Shown here: positions 1 through 9,627 of the stretch, in pieces
Numbering within the stretch: position 1 is the first letter of the stretch
How the letters are laid out: every line of letters begins with the position of its first letter
Source: Nitrosomonas sp.
GTDB lineage: Bacteria > Pseudomonadota > Gammaproteobacteria > Burkholderiales > Nitrosomonadaceae
Direction: 5' to 3'
DNA: 36,991 bases
Assembly (NCBI RefSeq): GCF_022842015.1
Contig: NZ_JALHQJ010000030.1
Coordinates: 1 to 36,991, forward strand
Translations under genes and position numbers: made by a program
The notes under the pieces: generated by a model
What the model was told of the DNA's origin: nothing
The model's database searches: none
The model's input: only the letters and a program-made list of their open reading frames with translations

Positions 1-324
1 TTGCTGGCATATCCCGATCTTCACTGGCAAGCGCTTATTTTAGCAACCATCGGTAATACATTGGGCGGAATGAGTTCATATCTCATTGGTCGGCTACTAC
101 CGGATGAGAAAACACTACATAAAAAATTGGGGGGTAATATTCGAAGTCTGGAGTGGGTGCGTCGGCACGGCACTCCTATACTGCTTTTATCCTGGACGCC
201 GCTAATAGGTGATGTGTTATGCGTGGCTGCCGGATGGCTGCGAGCCAATTGGTTGTGGGCACTGTTATTTATTGCGGTGGGGAAGTTTGCGCGATATTGG
301 GTGATTGCAACGGCAATCAATTAG
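1..324 (+). CDS. YqaA/DedA-family inner-membrane protein, 5' end missing
   Basis: This is the C-terminal part (about 107 residues) of a small multi-spanning membrane protein of the YqaA branch of the SNARE-associated/DedA superfamily. Visible hallmarks are GNTLGGMSSYLIGR, the segment LLLSWTPLIGDVLCVAAGW and a C-terminal hydrophobic stretch ending in GKFARYW. These align by eye with E. coli YqaA (about 142 residues), so roughly 40 N-terminal residues lie left of the window and the first base is not a real start. DedA-type proteins are linked to membrane homeostasis and lipid flipping; the substrate of YqaA is not established. It converges on grxD. Family call is fairly sure, function is not. 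Confidence 0.8.
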   Translation: MLAYPDLHWQALILATIGNTLGGMSSYLIGRLLPDEKTLHKKLGGNIRSLEWVRRHGTPILLLSWTPLIGDVLCVAAGWLRANWLWALLFIAVGKFARYWVIATAIN

Positions 325-346
325 CTTGAAATAAAAAATCTACAGC

Positions 347-385
347 ACGATTCAGCCATTTATCGATGTAAACACCCTGAATCGT
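347..385. repeat. Inverted repeat between convergent genes
   Basis: Arms ACGATTCAG (347-355) and CTGAATCGT (377-385) are perfect 9-bp complements around a 21-nt loop. They lie between the stop of the YqaA-like gene and the end of grxD, where a shared terminator would be expected. There is no T-run on either side, so it may only be a 3'-end stabilising hairpin. Confidence 0.4.
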
Positions 386-406
386 TGCTAACTATCTTAA
401 CTGAGA

Positions 407-715
407 TCAGTTCTCAAACAGTTTCTGTAACTCTCCAGATTGATACATCTCAGTCACGATATCCGAACCGCCAATAAATTCACCATTCACATACAGCTGC
501 GGTATCGTGGGCCAATTGGAAAAATCCTTGATACCTTGCCTGACTTCCGGATCTGCCAGAACGTCAACCGAGAAAATGTCATCAACACCACAAGCTTTAA
601 GAATATTCACAGCATTCGCTGAGAAGCCACATTGCGGTTGATCTAAGGTGCCCTTCATATAGAGTACTACCGGATGTGCCGTAATTTGTTGCTCGATTAA
701 ATCTTCAACGTTCAT
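407..715 (-). CDS. grxD: Monothiol glutaredoxin Grx4/GrxD
   Basis: A 102-residue monothiol glutaredoxin. The active-site CGFS sits in the family context [12 protein letters not shown], followed by the thioredoxin-fold features [19 protein letters not shown] (TIP cis-proline loop and GG-SD glutathione-binding motif). CGFS glutaredoxins bind glutathione-ligated [2Fe-2S] clusters and pass them on, with BolA partners. The frame stays open to a TTG at 733 and an ATG at 724, but the ATG at 715 is preceded at a workable distance by GGGAG and matches the usual N-terminus ([10 protein letters not shown]). It lies downstream of prmC on the same strand across an AT-rich gap of about 100 bp, so it may have its own promoter. 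Confidence 0.93.
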   Translation of the reverse strand: MNVEDLIEQQITAHPVVLYMKGTLDQPQCGFSANAVNILKACGVDDIFSVDVLADPEVRQGIKDFSNWPTIPQLYVNGEFIGGSDIVTEMYQSGELQKLFEN

Positions 716-817
716 AGCGTTCATTTCTCCCAAAGATTATTCCAAAATATTTTATATAGAAACAAGAAAACAACATAATTAATTATATACATTAGACCCA
801 TAATATAATTATATGGT

Positions 818-1654
818 TTAGATTGATAAATTCAACTGACCGCCACTTACTCGCATTATGCCAGCCAAATCTGGATAAGAACAAATATTACTAAAATCCA
901 TATCACGTAACAATTTTCTGCATGCTTCAGCCTGATCATAACCATGCTCCAACAATAACCACCCCTCTTTACTGAGATAGTCAGGCGCTGCATTAATAAT
1001 ATGAGTGATACAGGCCATGCCATGTTCCCCTGCTGACAAAGCTATTCTGGGTTCAAATTGCAGATCACCTTGCAGCAAGTGAGGGTCATCCTCAGCCACA
1101 TAAGGTGGATTCGATACAATCAGATCAAATTTCTCCCCTGAAAGTTCATCAAACCAATTTCCGTTAATGGCATTTAGATTAGCCACTTTTAGAATGTCGG
1201 CATTTCTTCGGCAAACATCGACCGCAGTTGGCGACAAATCAACTGCAACGACCTGAGCTTGAGGGCGATGTCTGGCAATGCTAATTGCAATTGCACCACT
1301 GCCTGTTCCCAAGTCCAATACATTACAAAATTCATCAGACGGTATCAGCTTGAGCGCCCACTCAACCAGTAATTCAGTTTCAGGACGAGGAATTAATACA
1401 GCTTCTGTGACTTTAAGAGTCAGATCAAAAAATGCACGCTCCCCCATTAAATATGCTACCGGCAATCCTTTAATGCGCTGCTGAACTAGGCTAGAAAATT
1501 TCTCGACTTGCTGTGCAGTCAGCATTTGATCAGGGTAAGTCAACAAAAATGCATGATTTACGATTAACACATGTTGCAACAATAAAATTGCATCAATTTT
1601 GTTGATAGTTGAGTATGCGGCAGCTAATGCTTGCGAAATTGTTACAGGTTGCAT
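818..1654 (-). CDS. prmC: Peptide chain release factor N5-glutamine methyltransferase
   Basis: A 278-residue class I SAM-dependent methyltransferase that methylates the Gln of the GGQ motif of RF1 and RF2. The SAM-binding loop DLGTGSGAIAI is at residues 114-124 and the catalytic NPPY at 182-185. The N-terminal helical substrate-binding domain (about 1-85) is present and IPRPETELLVEW is typical of the family. It follows prfA, which encodes its substrate, 32 bp downstream in the same direction. The gap holds an 11-bp hairpin that could tune prmC expression. No clear Shine-Dalgarno sequence precedes the ATG at 1654. Confidence 0.96.
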   Translation of the reverse strand: MQPVTISQALAAAYSTINKIDAILLLQHVLIVNHAFLLTYPDQMLTAQQVEKFSSLVQQRIKGLPVAYLMGERAFFDLTLKVTEAVLIPRPETELLVEWALKLIPSDEFCNVLDLGTGSGAIAISIARHRPQAQVVAVDLSPTAVDVCRRNADILKVANLNAINGNWFDELSGEKFDLIVSNPPYVAEDDPHLLQGDLQFEPRIALSAGEHGMACITHIINAAPDYLSKEGWLLLEHGYDQAEACRKLLRDMDFSNICSYPDLAGIMRVSGGQLNLSI

Positions 1655-1665
1655 AGCAATTATTC

Positions 1666-1693
1666 AGAATGATCAAAGGTAATTGATCATTCT
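1666..1693 (-). repeat. Intercistronic hairpin between prfA and prmC
   Basis: Perfect 11-bp arms AGAATGATCAA (1666-1676) and TTGATCATTCT (1683-1693) with a 6-nt loop. On the minus strand the hairpin begins inside the prfA stop codon region and ends 11 nt before the prmC ATG. No T-run follows, so it is more likely an mRNA processing, stabilising or translation-tuning structure than a terminator. Confidence 0.6.
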
Positions 1694-2766
1694 TGTACTG
1701 ATGCGGCTAACAACTCAGCCTGATGCTCGGCCATGAGTGCCGAACAAAGCTCATCAATGTCTCCATCCATAATCTGATCCATCTTATAGAGCGTCAGATT
1801 GATGCGATGATCAGTTACCCGCCCCTGGGGAAAATTGTAAGTACGGATCCGCTCCGAGCGTTCACCGGTTCCCACCAATGATTTCCGAGTAGCTGCTTGC
1901 TCCGCGTGTTGCGCGCGCGCTTGCTTGTCCTGGATACGCGCCGCCAGAACGCTCAGTGCCTGTGCCTTGTTTTTGTGCTGTGATCGCCCATCTTGGCATT
2001 CCACGACGATCCCGGTGGGCAGATGAGTCACACGCACGGCCGAATCAGTTTTATTAATATGCTGGCCGCCAGCACCAGAAGCACGGAAAGTATCAATGCG
2101 TAATTCAGAAGGATTCAAAACCACTTCGATCACTTCATCGGCTTCAGGCATAACAGCCACAGTGCATGTAGAGGTGTGCACGCGCCCTTGAGTTTCAGTT
2201 ACCGGTACACGCTGAACACGGTGACCACCTGATTCAAACTTAAGCTTCGAATAAGCACCATGGCCAATAATTTTGGCAATAATCTCTTTATATCCGCCAA
2301 TTTCCGACGAGCTTTGCGAAATAATCTCCACCTGCCAGCGCTGCCTTTCTGCGTAACGTGAATACATGCGAAACAAGTTTCCGGCAAACAAAGCGGATTC
2401 ATCTCCACCGGTTCCAGCCCGAATTTCCAGAAAAATATTGCGTTCATCGTTGGGATCTTTCGGAAGTAATTGCTTTTGTATTTCCGATTCGATCTGAGTG
2501 AGTTTTTCTTTCCCAGTTTGAATTTCAGCTTCAGCAAAAGCACGCATGTCCAAATCAGTATGCATCTCCCGCGCAGTTTGCACATCGCGCTCGAATTGTT
2601 GATACGATCGATAAAGCTCAACAATCGGAACAATTTCTGCATGTTCACGCGTAAGCTTACGATAATTATCAATATCTGCTGTTGCAGATTCACTGCTCAG
2701 CAAATGATTTAACTCGTCCAAACGCACACTCAAGCGAGTGAGTCGGTCCGCGATATTTTTGTTCAT
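1687..2766 (-). CDS. prfA: Peptide chain release factor 1
   Basis: A 359-residue class I release factor that reads UAA and UAG. The peptidyl-hydrolysis motif GGQ is at residues 233-235 and the codon-recognition tripeptide PVT at 188-190, where RF1 carries a P-x-T and RF2 carries SPF. Length matches the RF1 norm (about 360). The ATG overlaps the hemA stop as ATGA (2763-2766), so the two are translationally coupled. prmC, which modifies GGQ, follows. There is no internal frameshift (that is an RF2 feature). Confidence 0.97.
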   Translation of the reverse strand: MNKNIADRLTRLSVRLDELNHLLSSESATADIDNYRKLTREHAEIVPIVELYRSYQQFERDVQTAREMHTDLDMRAFAEAEIQTGKEKLTQIESEIQKQLLPKDPNDERNIFLEIRAGTGGDESALFAGNLFRMYSRYAERQRWQVEIISQSSSEIGGYKEIIAKIIGHGAYSKLKFESGGHRVQRVPVTETQGRVHTSTCTVAVMPEADEVIEVVLNPSELRIDTFRASGAGGQHINKTDSAVRVTHLPTGIVVECQDGRSQHKNKAQALSVLAARIQDKQARAQHAEQAATRKSLVGTGERSERIRTYNFPQGRVTDHRINLTLYKMDQIMDGDIDELCSALMAEHQAELLAASVQE

Positions 2767-4016
2767 TGCGGACGGTGCAATTGGTATAGTCGATTAATCA
2801 ACTCGACTAATTCTTCACGTTCATTGACTGCCGCTTGATTCAAAGCATTGGAGGGCACATGCAAGAATTTATTTGTTAAGCCGTTGCTCAGAGCCTCTAT
2901 AACTTTTTTGGGATCTTCACCTTTCTCTAACAATTTAACAGCCCGAGCCAACTCATGCCGGCGATAACGTTCACCCTGGTCACGTAACGCGCGAATGGTT
3001 GGAACCATTTCACGTGTGGCAAACCAGCGCATAAAATCAACCACATTCGAGTCAATGATGGTTTCGGCCTGTGTAACAGCATTCTGACGTGAATCCAGCC
3101 CTTCTTTAACGATTTCTGACAAATCGTCAACATAGTAAAGAAAAACATCATCGAGTTCTGCGACTTCAGATTCAACATCACGCGGCACAGCAAGATCAAC
3201 GATAAATATCGGTCGATGCTTGCGAATTTTAATTGCCCGTTCTACCATGCCTTTGCCAAGTATAGGCAGTGGGCTCGCGGTGCAAGTTACCACAATATCG
3301 TGTAACGCCAATTGCTCAGGCAGATCGCTCAAAGTAATGGCTTGTGCATTAAAACGATTTGCCAGTGCTTCAGCGCGTTCAGTAGTACGATTAGCAACCG
3401 TAATTTTTTGGGGATTACGTGCAGCAAAATGATTAGCGCATAATTCAATCATTTCACCAGCGCCGATAAATAAAACACGCTGTTCACCAATATCGCCAAA
3501 AATTCGTTCAGCTAAGCGCGCTGCCGCTGCTGCCATTGATACAGAGCTTGCACCGATTTCTGTCGAGGTTCGAACTTCCTTAGCCACAAAAAACGTGCGT
3601 TGAAATAACTTATGCAGCAATAAACCTAATGTTCCAGCGTGTTCTGCAGATTTAACCGCACTCTTTAACTGCCCGAGTATTTGCGGCTCGCCTAATACCA
3701 TCGAATCCAAACCACTGGCAACCCGAAATGCATGTTTTACAGCCTGCTCACGTGGTAATTTGTAGATGTAGGGATCCAATTCACGAGTTGGCAAATGATG
3801 AAAATCAGCGAGCCATACAACAGCATCTTCCGGTCTTTCGGTGCAACAATATATCTCAGTACGATTACAGGTGGACACAATGGCAGCTTCTTTTATTGGA
3901 TTACGCCCAACCAGATCGCGTAACGCATGCTCCATCGTATTTTCAGGAAAAGTAACTTGTTCGCGCACATCCAGCGGCGCTGTGTTGTGATTAATTCCAA
4001 AAGCAAATAATTGCAT
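2763..4016 (-). CDS. hemA: Glutamyl-tRNA reductase
   Basis: A 417-residue enzyme reducing glutamyl-tRNA(Glu) to glutamate-1-semialdehyde with NADPH, the first committed step of C5 haem synthesis. The catalytic Cys is residue 50 in [11 protein letters not shown], followed by [16 protein letters not shown] (tRNA-Glu binding region) and the Rossmann motif GAGEMIE. The C-terminal dimerisation helices extend to the end. The frame is open upstream to a TTG at 4043, but the ATG at 4016 gives the canonical start [19 protein letters not shown]. It heads the hemA-prfA-prmC group typical of beta- and gammaproteobacteria. A high haem demand would suit an ammonia oxidiser rich in c-type cytochromes, but that is only context. 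Confidence 0.97.
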   Translation of the reverse strand: MQLFAFGINHNTAPLDVREQVTFPENTMEHALRDLVGRNPIKEAAIVSTCNRTEIYCCTERPEDAVVWLADFHHLPTRELDPYIYKLPREQAVKHAFRVASGLDSMVLGEPQILGQLKSAVKSAEHAGTLGLLLHKLFQRTFFVAKEVRTSTEIGASSVSMAAAAARLAERIFGDIGEQRVLFIGAGEMIELCANHFAARNPQKITVANRTTERAEALANRFNAQAITLSDLPEQLALHDIVVTCTASPLPILGKGMVERAIKIRKHRPIFIVDLAVPRDVESEVAELDDVFLYYVDDLSEIVKEGLDSRQNAVTQAETIIDSNVVDFMRWFATREMVPTIRALRDQGERYRRHELARAVKLLEKGEDPKKVIEALSNGLTNKFLHVPSNALNQAAVNEREELVELINRLYQLHRPQ

Positions 4017-4128
4017 GGAAGATAATGTTGCCAAAGTAAACAATTCGTAAGAAATAACTGGTAATTATAATATTATGTTTTCTTAAATACCATCAAAGCA
4101 AATGATTTATTTTCGCTCACTTGTTTAC

Positions 4129-4629
4129 TTAATGCCATGGCGTAACTGGAATTATTGAAATACTATTTTTGGGTGACCCTTCAATAATTCTGTCGCTATA
4201 AGTTAAATAAATCAAGACATTTCTTTTGGCATCATAAAACCGCACAACTTGTAACGACTTAAATAATAGCGACGTACTCTTTTTAAAAACTTCGACACCA
4301 TCCTCATCACCATTCTTTACTTTTTCTGGCAAGGAAATAGGACCAATCTGCCGACATGCGATTGAAGCATCTGAAGTATCCTCAGCAACTCCTACCATAC
4401 CACTAACACCCCCGGTTTTGGCTCGACTTAAATAACAAGTAGCACCAGAAATATCCGGATCATCAAATGCTTCAATTACAACTTTATCGTTTGCACCTAA
4501 AATTTTAAATTTAGTTGAGACACTACCAATTTTTTCTGCCATCACATAAGAAGTTGTTTGCAGCATTAAGGTACAAATCAACAATACACTTAATAAATTC
4601 TTGATATTTAATAATTTAATAATTTTCAC
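4129..4629 (-). CDS. creA: CreA family exported protein
   Basis: A 166-residue protein closely resembling E. coli CreA: shared blocks are [66 protein letters not shown] and [14 protein letters not shown] EGSPKNSIS near the C-terminus. Residues 1-31 form a signal peptide (basic [10 protein letters not shown], hydrophobic core, VMA before EK), so it should be periplasmic. Its biochemical role is not known; the name comes from linkage to creBCD in E. coli, and no creBCD genes are seen here. It lies 112 bp upstream of hemA on the same strand. Confidence 0.9.
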   Translation of the reverse strand: MKIIKLLNIKNLLSVLLICTLMLQTTSYVMAEKIGSVSTKFKILGANDKVVIEAFDDPDISGATCYLSRAKTGGVSGMVGVAEDTSDASIACRQIGPISLPEKVKNGDEDGVEVFKKSTSLLFKSLQVVRFYDAKRNVLIYLTYSDRIIEGSPKNSISIIPVTPWH

Positions 4630-4899
4630 ACCTTATCTCCCAATAAAATTGAGCAGCCTATTTTAATTTTACTTCTATTTAATTCCAATCCTGTGGCATT
4701 ACAACCTTGCAATCAGTGATTGATGTCATTGAATTCTGGCAGACATGTTAGCTACATCCATCTCAATTCTCAGAAACATTAGTCAAGAATTATAAACGCC
4801 GTGTCATTCCACTCATTTTTCTGGAAGTGACGCAAATATGGATATGTGCCATCCATAGCCAATGCAATCGAGAATAATAGAAGGATATTATTTGATAAT
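4630..4899. other. AT-rich intergenic region upstream of creA
   Basis: About 270 bp between the creA start and the tRNA-Val. No coding frame, strong hairpin or T-tailed terminator was recognised. A creA promoter is expected here on the minus strand but no convincing hexamer pair was seen. Confidence 0.4.
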
Positions 4900-4976
4900 T
4901 GGTAGGCGCGATTGGATTCGAACCAACGACCCCCACCATGTCAAGGTGGTGCTCTAACCAACTGAGCTACGCGCCT
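4900..4976 (-). tRNA. tRNA-Val(GAC)
   Basis: On the minus strand the sequence folds as a 77-nt tRNA: acceptor stem AGGCGCG/CGCGCCT, D-arm TAGCTCAGTTGGTTAGAGCA, anticodon loop TTGACAT with anticodon GAC, T-arm GGTTCGAATCC, discriminator A and an encoded CCA at 4902-4900. The body matches bacterial tRNA-Val(GAC) almost exactly; GAC reads GUC and GUU. Confidence 0.97.
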
Positions 4977-5137
4977 AAAAAAACGAATTTTAACCGAAAT
5001 GATTAGTCGCTACAATTAATTAATCAAATTAGATGAATAACTCAGTATAAAATTTTTACTAAAAGTAATATCCAGAAAAATTCCGAATGTTTTATTAGTA
5101 ATAATTGAATTGTCAATAATGTTCATAATTAGATTTT

Positions 5138-5149
5138 CGAGTATACTCG
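5138..5149. promoter_or_regulatory. Palindrome overlapping a -10-like element, possible operator
   Basis: The perfect 12-bp palindrome CGAGTATACTCG contains TATACT, which could serve as a -10 box for the His-rich exported protein about 110 bp downstream. No good -35 was found at the right spacing, so this is a weak call. Confidence 0.25.
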
Positions 5150-5258
5150 CCCGCTGCAAGGATCATCCAGCTAATGTAAGTTATCTGGAAGCAATAAGTT
5201 AAGTACAACCGAAGAATTATATAGTTACTGGAAATTGGCATTTTGCCGAGGAGAATTT

Positions 5259-5732
5259 ATGCACAAATTATTTTTAAACTTCTTTTTATTATTAACACTG
5301 CTTGTTCTGCCATTTAGTGTTTTTTCTCATGGAGACGAAGATCACGAGCACGAAGACGAAAACCACGAACACGCGCATAACGCGACAACTGCGGAATCTT
5401 CATCACAGTTGCAAAGTGGCATAGGGTGGAAGGTTGTACGTGCTGTGGAATTAGGAAACTCGGGGAAATTTGTACATTTGGTACTTATCGATCATAGTAA
5501 GCACACCGACAAAACGATCTATAGTGCCGCTATTAATAGACTCTGCAACCCCAACGATGAATTTTGCAGAATAAGATTCTGGAGCGAGGAAAGATTTGTA
5601 CCTGAGAAAGCTTCTTTAACGGTAGAGCAAAACAAACAATTAAAAGCTGATTATTTAATCAATAAAGCTGCTGGGATCCATCACCTGCAGTGGTCATGCA
5701 GTGTCAATCCCGATAGAAATAATTGCTTCTAA
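5259..5732 (+). CDS. Small His/Asp-rich exported protein, unknown function
   Basis: A 157-residue protein with a signal peptide (MHKLFLNFFLLLTLLVLPFSVFS) followed directly by a metal-ligand-rich stretch, HGDEDHEHEDENHEHAHN, of about 18 residues. The remainder is a small globular domain with four Cys in the C-terminal half (LCNPNDEFC and CSVNPDRNNC), which could form two disulphides in the periplasm. The ATG at 5259 is chosen because GAGGAG at 5248-5253 precedes it by 5 nt; an upstream in-frame start at 5235 has no such site. Inference: binding or buffering of a divalent metal such as Cu, Zn or Ni. No family was recognised for the C-terminal domain. Confidence 0.75.
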   Translation: MHKLFLNFFLLLTLLVLPFSVFSHGDEDHEHEDENHEHAHNATTAESSSQLQSGIGWKVVRAVELGNSGKFVHLVLIDHSKHTDKTIYSAAINRLCNPNDEFCRIRFWSEERFVPEKASLTVEQNKQLKADYLINKAAGIHHLQWSCSVNPDRNNCF

Positions 5733-5770
5733 AATTAACCCGATACGCTTGGACAGGCAATGTTGAACTT

Positions 5771-5877
5771 ATAGATCATTAAAAATCGCTGATGATCTAT
5801 CTGCATTGCTGCTGGGGTGTTAAAAATAGGTGAAAGGCAAATTTATGTGTAATAAATGAGCAGTTCACCTGTTTTTT
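5771..5877. terminator. Hairpins between convergent genes, weak terminator candidate
   Basis: Two structures lie between the His-rich gene and lpdA. The first has arms ATAGATCAT (5771-5779) and ATGATCTAT (5792-5800) around 12 nt. The second has AGGTGAA (5828-5834) and TTCACCT (5864-5870) around 29 nt, followed on the plus strand by GTTTTTTC. The long loop of the second makes it a poor intrinsic terminator; it is the only T-tailed candidate here. Confidence 0.3.
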
Positions 5878-5919
5878 CTTTGCATTTTTATTACTTCAAA
5901 AACGTTTTTTAACAGCCTG

Positions 5920-7380
5920 TTAAATATGTAACGTACGCTTATCCACGCCAAGTGCGGCCTCATGAAACACTTCTGATAAAGATGGATGAGCATGAACAAT
6001 ACAGGCGATATCTTGACTGCTGGCTGAAAATTTCATCGCCATAACTGCTTCTGAAATGAGTTCTGAGACATGTGGGCCAATCATATGAACACCCAGTACA
6101 CGGTCAGTTTTCTCATCTGCTAAGACTTTTATAAATCCACTGGTCTCGTTCATGGCACGCGCACGTCCGTTCGCAATGAATGGAAACTGACCAACTTTAT
6201 AGGCAATACCAGCTGCTCTCAATTCCTGTTCGTTTTTCCCTACCCACGCAATTTCTGGTGCGGTATAAATAACCCAGGGTATTGTATTAAAATCAACAGC
6301 CTCATCCGCATTGGCCTGATTTGTTTCAAGGTGTTTGATCATTTCAGCAACAGCCACACCTTCTTCGGATGCTTTATGCGCCAGCATAGGACCGCGAACT
6401 ACGTCGCCTACTGCATATACATTGGTCAGATTAGTCCGACAATTCTGATCAACATTAATAAATCCACGCTCATCTATAGACAAATCATTTTCTTCCACAC
6501 CCAATCCAGTCGTATTGGGGATGCGGCCAACCGCCACAATCAGCTTGTCAACTTCCATGACCTGTTCCTGATTGTTAGAATCACCATAACCAACAACTAC
6601 AGAGTTACCGGATATCTTAACCGATTTAATTTTGACACCGGTGTTGATTTGCAATCCAGGTTCTTTGGCGAAAATACTTTTTGCTTCTTTAGCAACCTGT
6701 TCATCTGCCGCCATCAGAAATCCGGGCATCGCTTCAAGAAGAGTGACTTCCGCACCAAGTCTGCGCCATACACTACCCATTTCAAGCCCGATCACACCTG
6801 CACCAATAACTCCCAATCGCTTAGGCACTTCCTTTAAAGCTAAAGCACCAGCATTATCCAGAATCATCTCATTATCGACTGGCACAAAAGATAACTGCCG
6901 TGGTATCGAACCGGTTGCTATAATCACATGCTTTGCCTGGACTGTTTCAGTAGCACCGTTATCGTCAACTTTTATTTGCCAAGCATCAGCGGATTCTTCT
7001 CGACTCAACAACGTCCCCCTGCCATGCATCGACTTAACCTTGTTCTTTTTGAATAGTGAACTAATACCGGCGGTAAATGTGGTGACAATTTTGTCTTTGC
7101 GTGCAATCATAACCGGAACATCGACCGAAACATTTTCTGCAGAAATTCCATGCGCGGAAATCTTGTGTTGAATTTGGAAATAATTCTCAGAAGATTCCAA
7201 TAAAGCTTTGGAAGGAATACAACCAACGTTCAGGCAAGTCCCTCCAAGACTGGCTTTGCCCTTTGAGTTTTTCCACTCATCAATACAAACTGTATTCAAA
7301 CCCAGCTGCGCACAACGGATCGCCGCAACATAGCCTCCTGGGCCAGCACCAATAATCGCCACATCAAATGTTTCTAACAT
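5920..7380 (-). CDS. lpdA: Dihydrolipoamide dehydrogenase (E3)
   Basis: A 486-residue FAD enzyme that reoxidises the dihydrolipoyl groups of 2-oxoacid dehydrogenase complexes and the glycine cleavage system. The N-terminal FAD-binding motif is GAGPGGYVAA. The redox disulphide is Cys49/Cys54 in GGTCLNVGCIPSK. A second dinucleotide-binding motif, IGAGVIGLEMGSVW, binds NAD, and the C-terminal catalytic His-Glu pair is in HAHPSLSEVFHEA. The frame stays open upstream into nagZ, but the ATG at 7380 gives the canonical start MLETFDVAIIGAGPGG and has AAAGGT upstream. No E1 or E2 genes are nearby. A near-perfect palindrome TTTAACAG-C-CTGTTAAA overlaps the stop codon. Confidence 0.96.
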   Translation of the reverse strand: MLETFDVAIIGAGPGGYVAAIRCAQLGLNTVCIDEWKNSKGKASLGGTCLNVGCIPSKALLESSENYFQIQHKISAHGISAENVSVDVPVMIARKDKIVTTFTAGISSLFKKNKVKSMHGRGTLLSREESADAWQIKVDDNGATETVQAKHVIIATGSIPRQLSFVPVDNEMILDNAGALALKEVPKRLGVIGAGVIGLEMGSVWRRLGAEVTLLEAMPGFLMAADEQVAKEAKSIFAKEPGLQINTGVKIKSVKISGNSVVVGYGDSNNQEQVMEVDKLIVAVGRIPNTTGLGVEENDLSIDERGFINVDQNCRTNLTNVYAVGDVVRGPMLAHKASEEGVAVAEMIKHLETNQANADEAVDFNTIPWVIYTAPEIAWVGKNEQELRAAGIAYKVGQFPFIANGRARAMNETSGFIKVLADEKTDRVLGVHMIGPHVSELISEAVMAMKFSASSQDIACIVHAHPSLSEVFHEAALGVDKRTLHI

Positions 7381-7472
7381 GATTAGACCTTTGTGAAATT
7401 TTTGCCAAGTGGTAAGTTTAAAGCAAAATAAAATATGCTGTGCATAGTTTGCTTTGACAAATGAATGCAAAC

Positions 7473-8525
7473 TTACTGTAATGGCAATTCGGTATTCTCG
7501 CATCCAATAATGCTGATCTCACGTAATGCCTGCACATAATCTCCATTTTCACGTAACTTTATCATCGAGCCTGTGTGATTTCTAGCATGCAAACGAGCCA
7601 ACCGCGACAGGCTTGTTGCTGACATTTCCCAATGCAATCCATGCAAAATTTCATCGACTCCCACAGGATTATTGCAAACTAATATCATGTCGCAACCCGC
7701 ATCGAGCGCAGCTTGTGCGCGTGACAACATAGATTCCAAATAATCTCCGGCACCCAGCATACTTAAATCATCACTGAAAATACAACCATCGAATCGCAAT
7801 TCCTTGCGTAAAATATTCTGTAGCCAGATTTTCGAAAAGCCGGCAGGTTTGGAATCGATTTTTGGGTAGATAACATGTGCCGGCATCACTCCAACCACCC
7901 CTGAATCAATCATGTGTTGAAATGGAACTAAATCGCTCACCTCAATCTCAGTGTATCGGCGCGAGTCAATTGATTTTTCCAAATGAGAATCGGTCTGAAT
8001 ATAACCGTGCCCCGGAAAATGCTTTGCTATTGCCGGCATACCGCCTTTCTTGAGCCCAAGCATCAAATTATTCGCCAAGTCCGAAACGGCGCTCGCATCA
8101 TGATGGAAAGCGCGATCGCCGATCACAAAGCTTTGTCCATAGTCAAGATCCAACACCGGTGTAAAACTGAAATCAATCCCGCAAGCATTTAACTCTGCAG
8201 CCAACACAAAACCAACTTGTTTAGCAAGATGTCGGGCGCGATTCGATTGTTTATCCCAAATTTTCCCCAGTTCACGCATTGCGGGCAGTTTTGTAAAGTC
8301 TTTCCGGAAACGTTGAACACGCCCACCTTCATGATCGACCGCAATCAGCAAATGCGGAGTTCGTAACATATGTATCTGCTGTGTCAATTCAGTTAATTGA
8401 CGGTGATTCTCATAATTGCGGGTAAATAGAATGACGCCGCCTGTGAGTGGGTGTAAAAGTTTTTTGATATCGCCCTCAGAAAGTTGTGTTCCGGCAATAT
8501 CGAGCATCACTGGCCCAAGCAACAT
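7473..8525 (-). CDS. nagZ: Beta-N-acetylhexosaminidase NagZ
   Basis: A 350-residue glycoside hydrolase family 3 enzyme that removes GlcNAc from muropeptides (GlcNAc-anhydroMurNAc peptides) during cytoplasmic wall recycling. The mobile loop motif KHFPGHG is at residues 168-174, the nucleophile is in SDDLSM (251-256), and [10 protein letters not shown] is diagnostic. No signal peptide is seen, which fits a cytosolic NagZ. The ATG at 8525 is preferred because TGGAGAAATAATC precedes it and the protein begins at the usual [12 protein letters not shown]; an open frame runs further up to 8555. The acpS stop is 2 bp upstream, so the two are likely cotranscribed. Confidence 0.95.
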   Translation of the reverse strand: MLLGPVMLDIAGTQLSEGDIKKLLHPLTGGVILFTRNYENHRQLTELTQQIHMLRTPHLLIAVDHEGGRVQRFRKDFTKLPAMRELGKIWDKQSNRARHLAKQVGFVLAAELNACGIDFSFTPVLDLDYGQSFVIGDRAFHHDASAVSDLANNLMLGLKKGGMPAIAKHFPGHGYIQTDSHLEKSIDSRRYTEIEVSDLVPFQHMIDSGVVGVMPAHVIYPKIDSKPAGFSKIWLQNILRKELRFDGCIFSDDLSMLGAGDYLESMLSRAQAALDAGCDMILVCNNPVGVDEILHGLHWEMSATSLSRLARLHARNHTGSMIKLRENGDYVQALREISIIGCENTELPLQ

Positions 8526-8527
8526 GA

Positions 8528-8905
8528 TTATTTCTCCAATACGACAAAAGCACACACCATATTGATTTCATCACTAATAGAAAGATGATGCTGCGTGATT
8601 CCCTGATCGAAAAGTAATTGATCGAGCTCAGGATGAAATTGAAAAAATGGCTTTCCTAAGCCATCATGAGTGATCGTAATATATGCCAAGCTAACCGGAT
8701 GTCGTAAACCTGTACCCATTGCCTTAGATAATGCTTCTTTAGCAGCAAAGCGGCTAGCCAGAAACAGAATCGGCTTGCTGCTCGATTGATATTCCTGCAA
8801 CTCGCTCGTGGTTAAGATACGCCGTGCAAAACGCTCGCCGAAACGATTTAACGATTGCGCAATTCTTGCTGATTCGACAATATCCGCTCCAATACCATAG
8901 ATCAT
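8528..8905 (-). CDS. acpS: Holo-[acyl-carrier-protein] synthase
   Basis: A 125-residue phosphopantetheinyl transferase that loads CoA-derived 4'-phosphopantetheine on apo-ACP. The Mg-binding Asp is in the N-terminal GIGADIVE and the second signature [11 protein letters not shown] is at residues 52-62. Length is typical. The ATG overlaps the pdxJ stop in ATGA (8902-8905), giving the conserved pdxJ-acpS coupling. Confidence 0.96.
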   Translation of the reverse strand: MIYGIGADIVESARIAQSLNRFGERFARRILTTSELQEYQSSSKPILFLASRFAAKEALSKAMGTGLRHPVSLAYITITHDGLGKPFFQFHPELDQLLFDQGITQHHLSISDEINMVCAFVVLEK

Positions 8906-9627
8906 TTACGCGACTCAAGCATGAGCTGTTTCATTTCCTGCACGGCAAGTTTAAAGCCAACAAAAATAGCTCTGGCAACAATTGCATGGCCAATATTCAA
9001 TTCCGAAATTTCAGGAATGGCTGCAATGGCTTGAACATTCTCATAATGCAAACCATGTCCGGCATTGACTTTCAAACCAAGGTCTTTCCCCAGAGCAACG
9101 GCTTCCTGCACCTCGACAAAATGTTTTTCTTGCGCATCGAATGAATGTGCATCCGCATAACTGCCAGTGTGGATTTCGATGACAGGTGCACCCGCCCGAG
9201 CTGCTGCATCAATTTGTAGCGTGTCAGCGTTGATGAACAATGAAACACGTATCCCCGCTTCTCCCAATTTTTGGCATGCACGCTTGATCTGATCGAAATG
9301 CCTCACAACATCGAGACCACCCTCAGTTGTCAATTCTTCGCGCCTCTCAGGCACTAAACAAATATCGTGAGGCTTTATTCTCAGGGCGATGTTAATCATT
9401 TCGTCGGTAACTGCACTTTCCAGGTTCATCCTAGTCGTAAGCCGGTTATGCAGAACTTCCACATCGCGATCTTGAATATGTCGCCGATCTTCGCGCAGAT
9501 GTAAAGTGATCGCATCTGCTCCGGCAGATTCGGCAATCAACGCCGCTTCGATTGGATCCGGGTATTTTGTTCCACGCGCTTGCCGTAATGTCGCCACATG
9601 ATCAATATTGACGCCTAATTCAATCAT
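8902..9627 (-). CDS. pdxJ: Pyridoxine 5'-phosphate synthase
   Basis: A 241-residue TIM-barrel enzyme that condenses 1-deoxy-D-xylulose 5-phosphate with 3-amino-1-hydroxyacetone 1-phosphate to give pyridoxine 5'-phosphate, the last ring-forming step of DXP-dependent vitamin B6 synthesis. Family blocks seen: [39 protein letters not shown], and near the C-terminus [11 protein letters not shown] and [12 protein letters not shown]. The ATG at 9627 gives the standard start [12 protein letters not shown]; a longer frame to 9651 adds eight unlike residues. It follows era at 38 bp, with no recO in between. Confidence 0.96.
   Translation of the reverse strand: MIELGVNIDHVATLRQARGTKYPDPIEAALIAESAGADAITLHLREDRRHIQDRDVEVLHNRLTTRMNLESAVTDEMINIALRIKPHDICLVPERREELTTEGGLDVVRHFDQIKRACQKLGEAGIRVSLFINADTLQIDAAARAGAPVIEIHTGSYADAHSFDAQEKHFVEVQEAVALGKDLGLKVNAGHGLHYENVQAIAAIPEISELNIGHAIVARAIFVGFKLAVQEMKQLMLESRK

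Noticed and set aside
2199..2693. 164-codon minus-strand frame inside prfA
   Set aside because: Same-strand shadow frame of an intact RF1 gene, with Leu/Ile/Arg-rich text and no motif.
5899..5923. AAAAACGTTTTT and TTTAACAG/CTGTTAAA next to the lpdA stop as a terminator
   Set aside because: Both are palindromes without enough loop to fold well and the lpdA transcript lacks a T-run after a GC-rich stem.
6331..7171. Two long plus-strand frames inside lpdA
   Set aside because: Both are antisense to a gene with all lipoamide dehydrogenase motifs intact, and their products have no recognisable domain.
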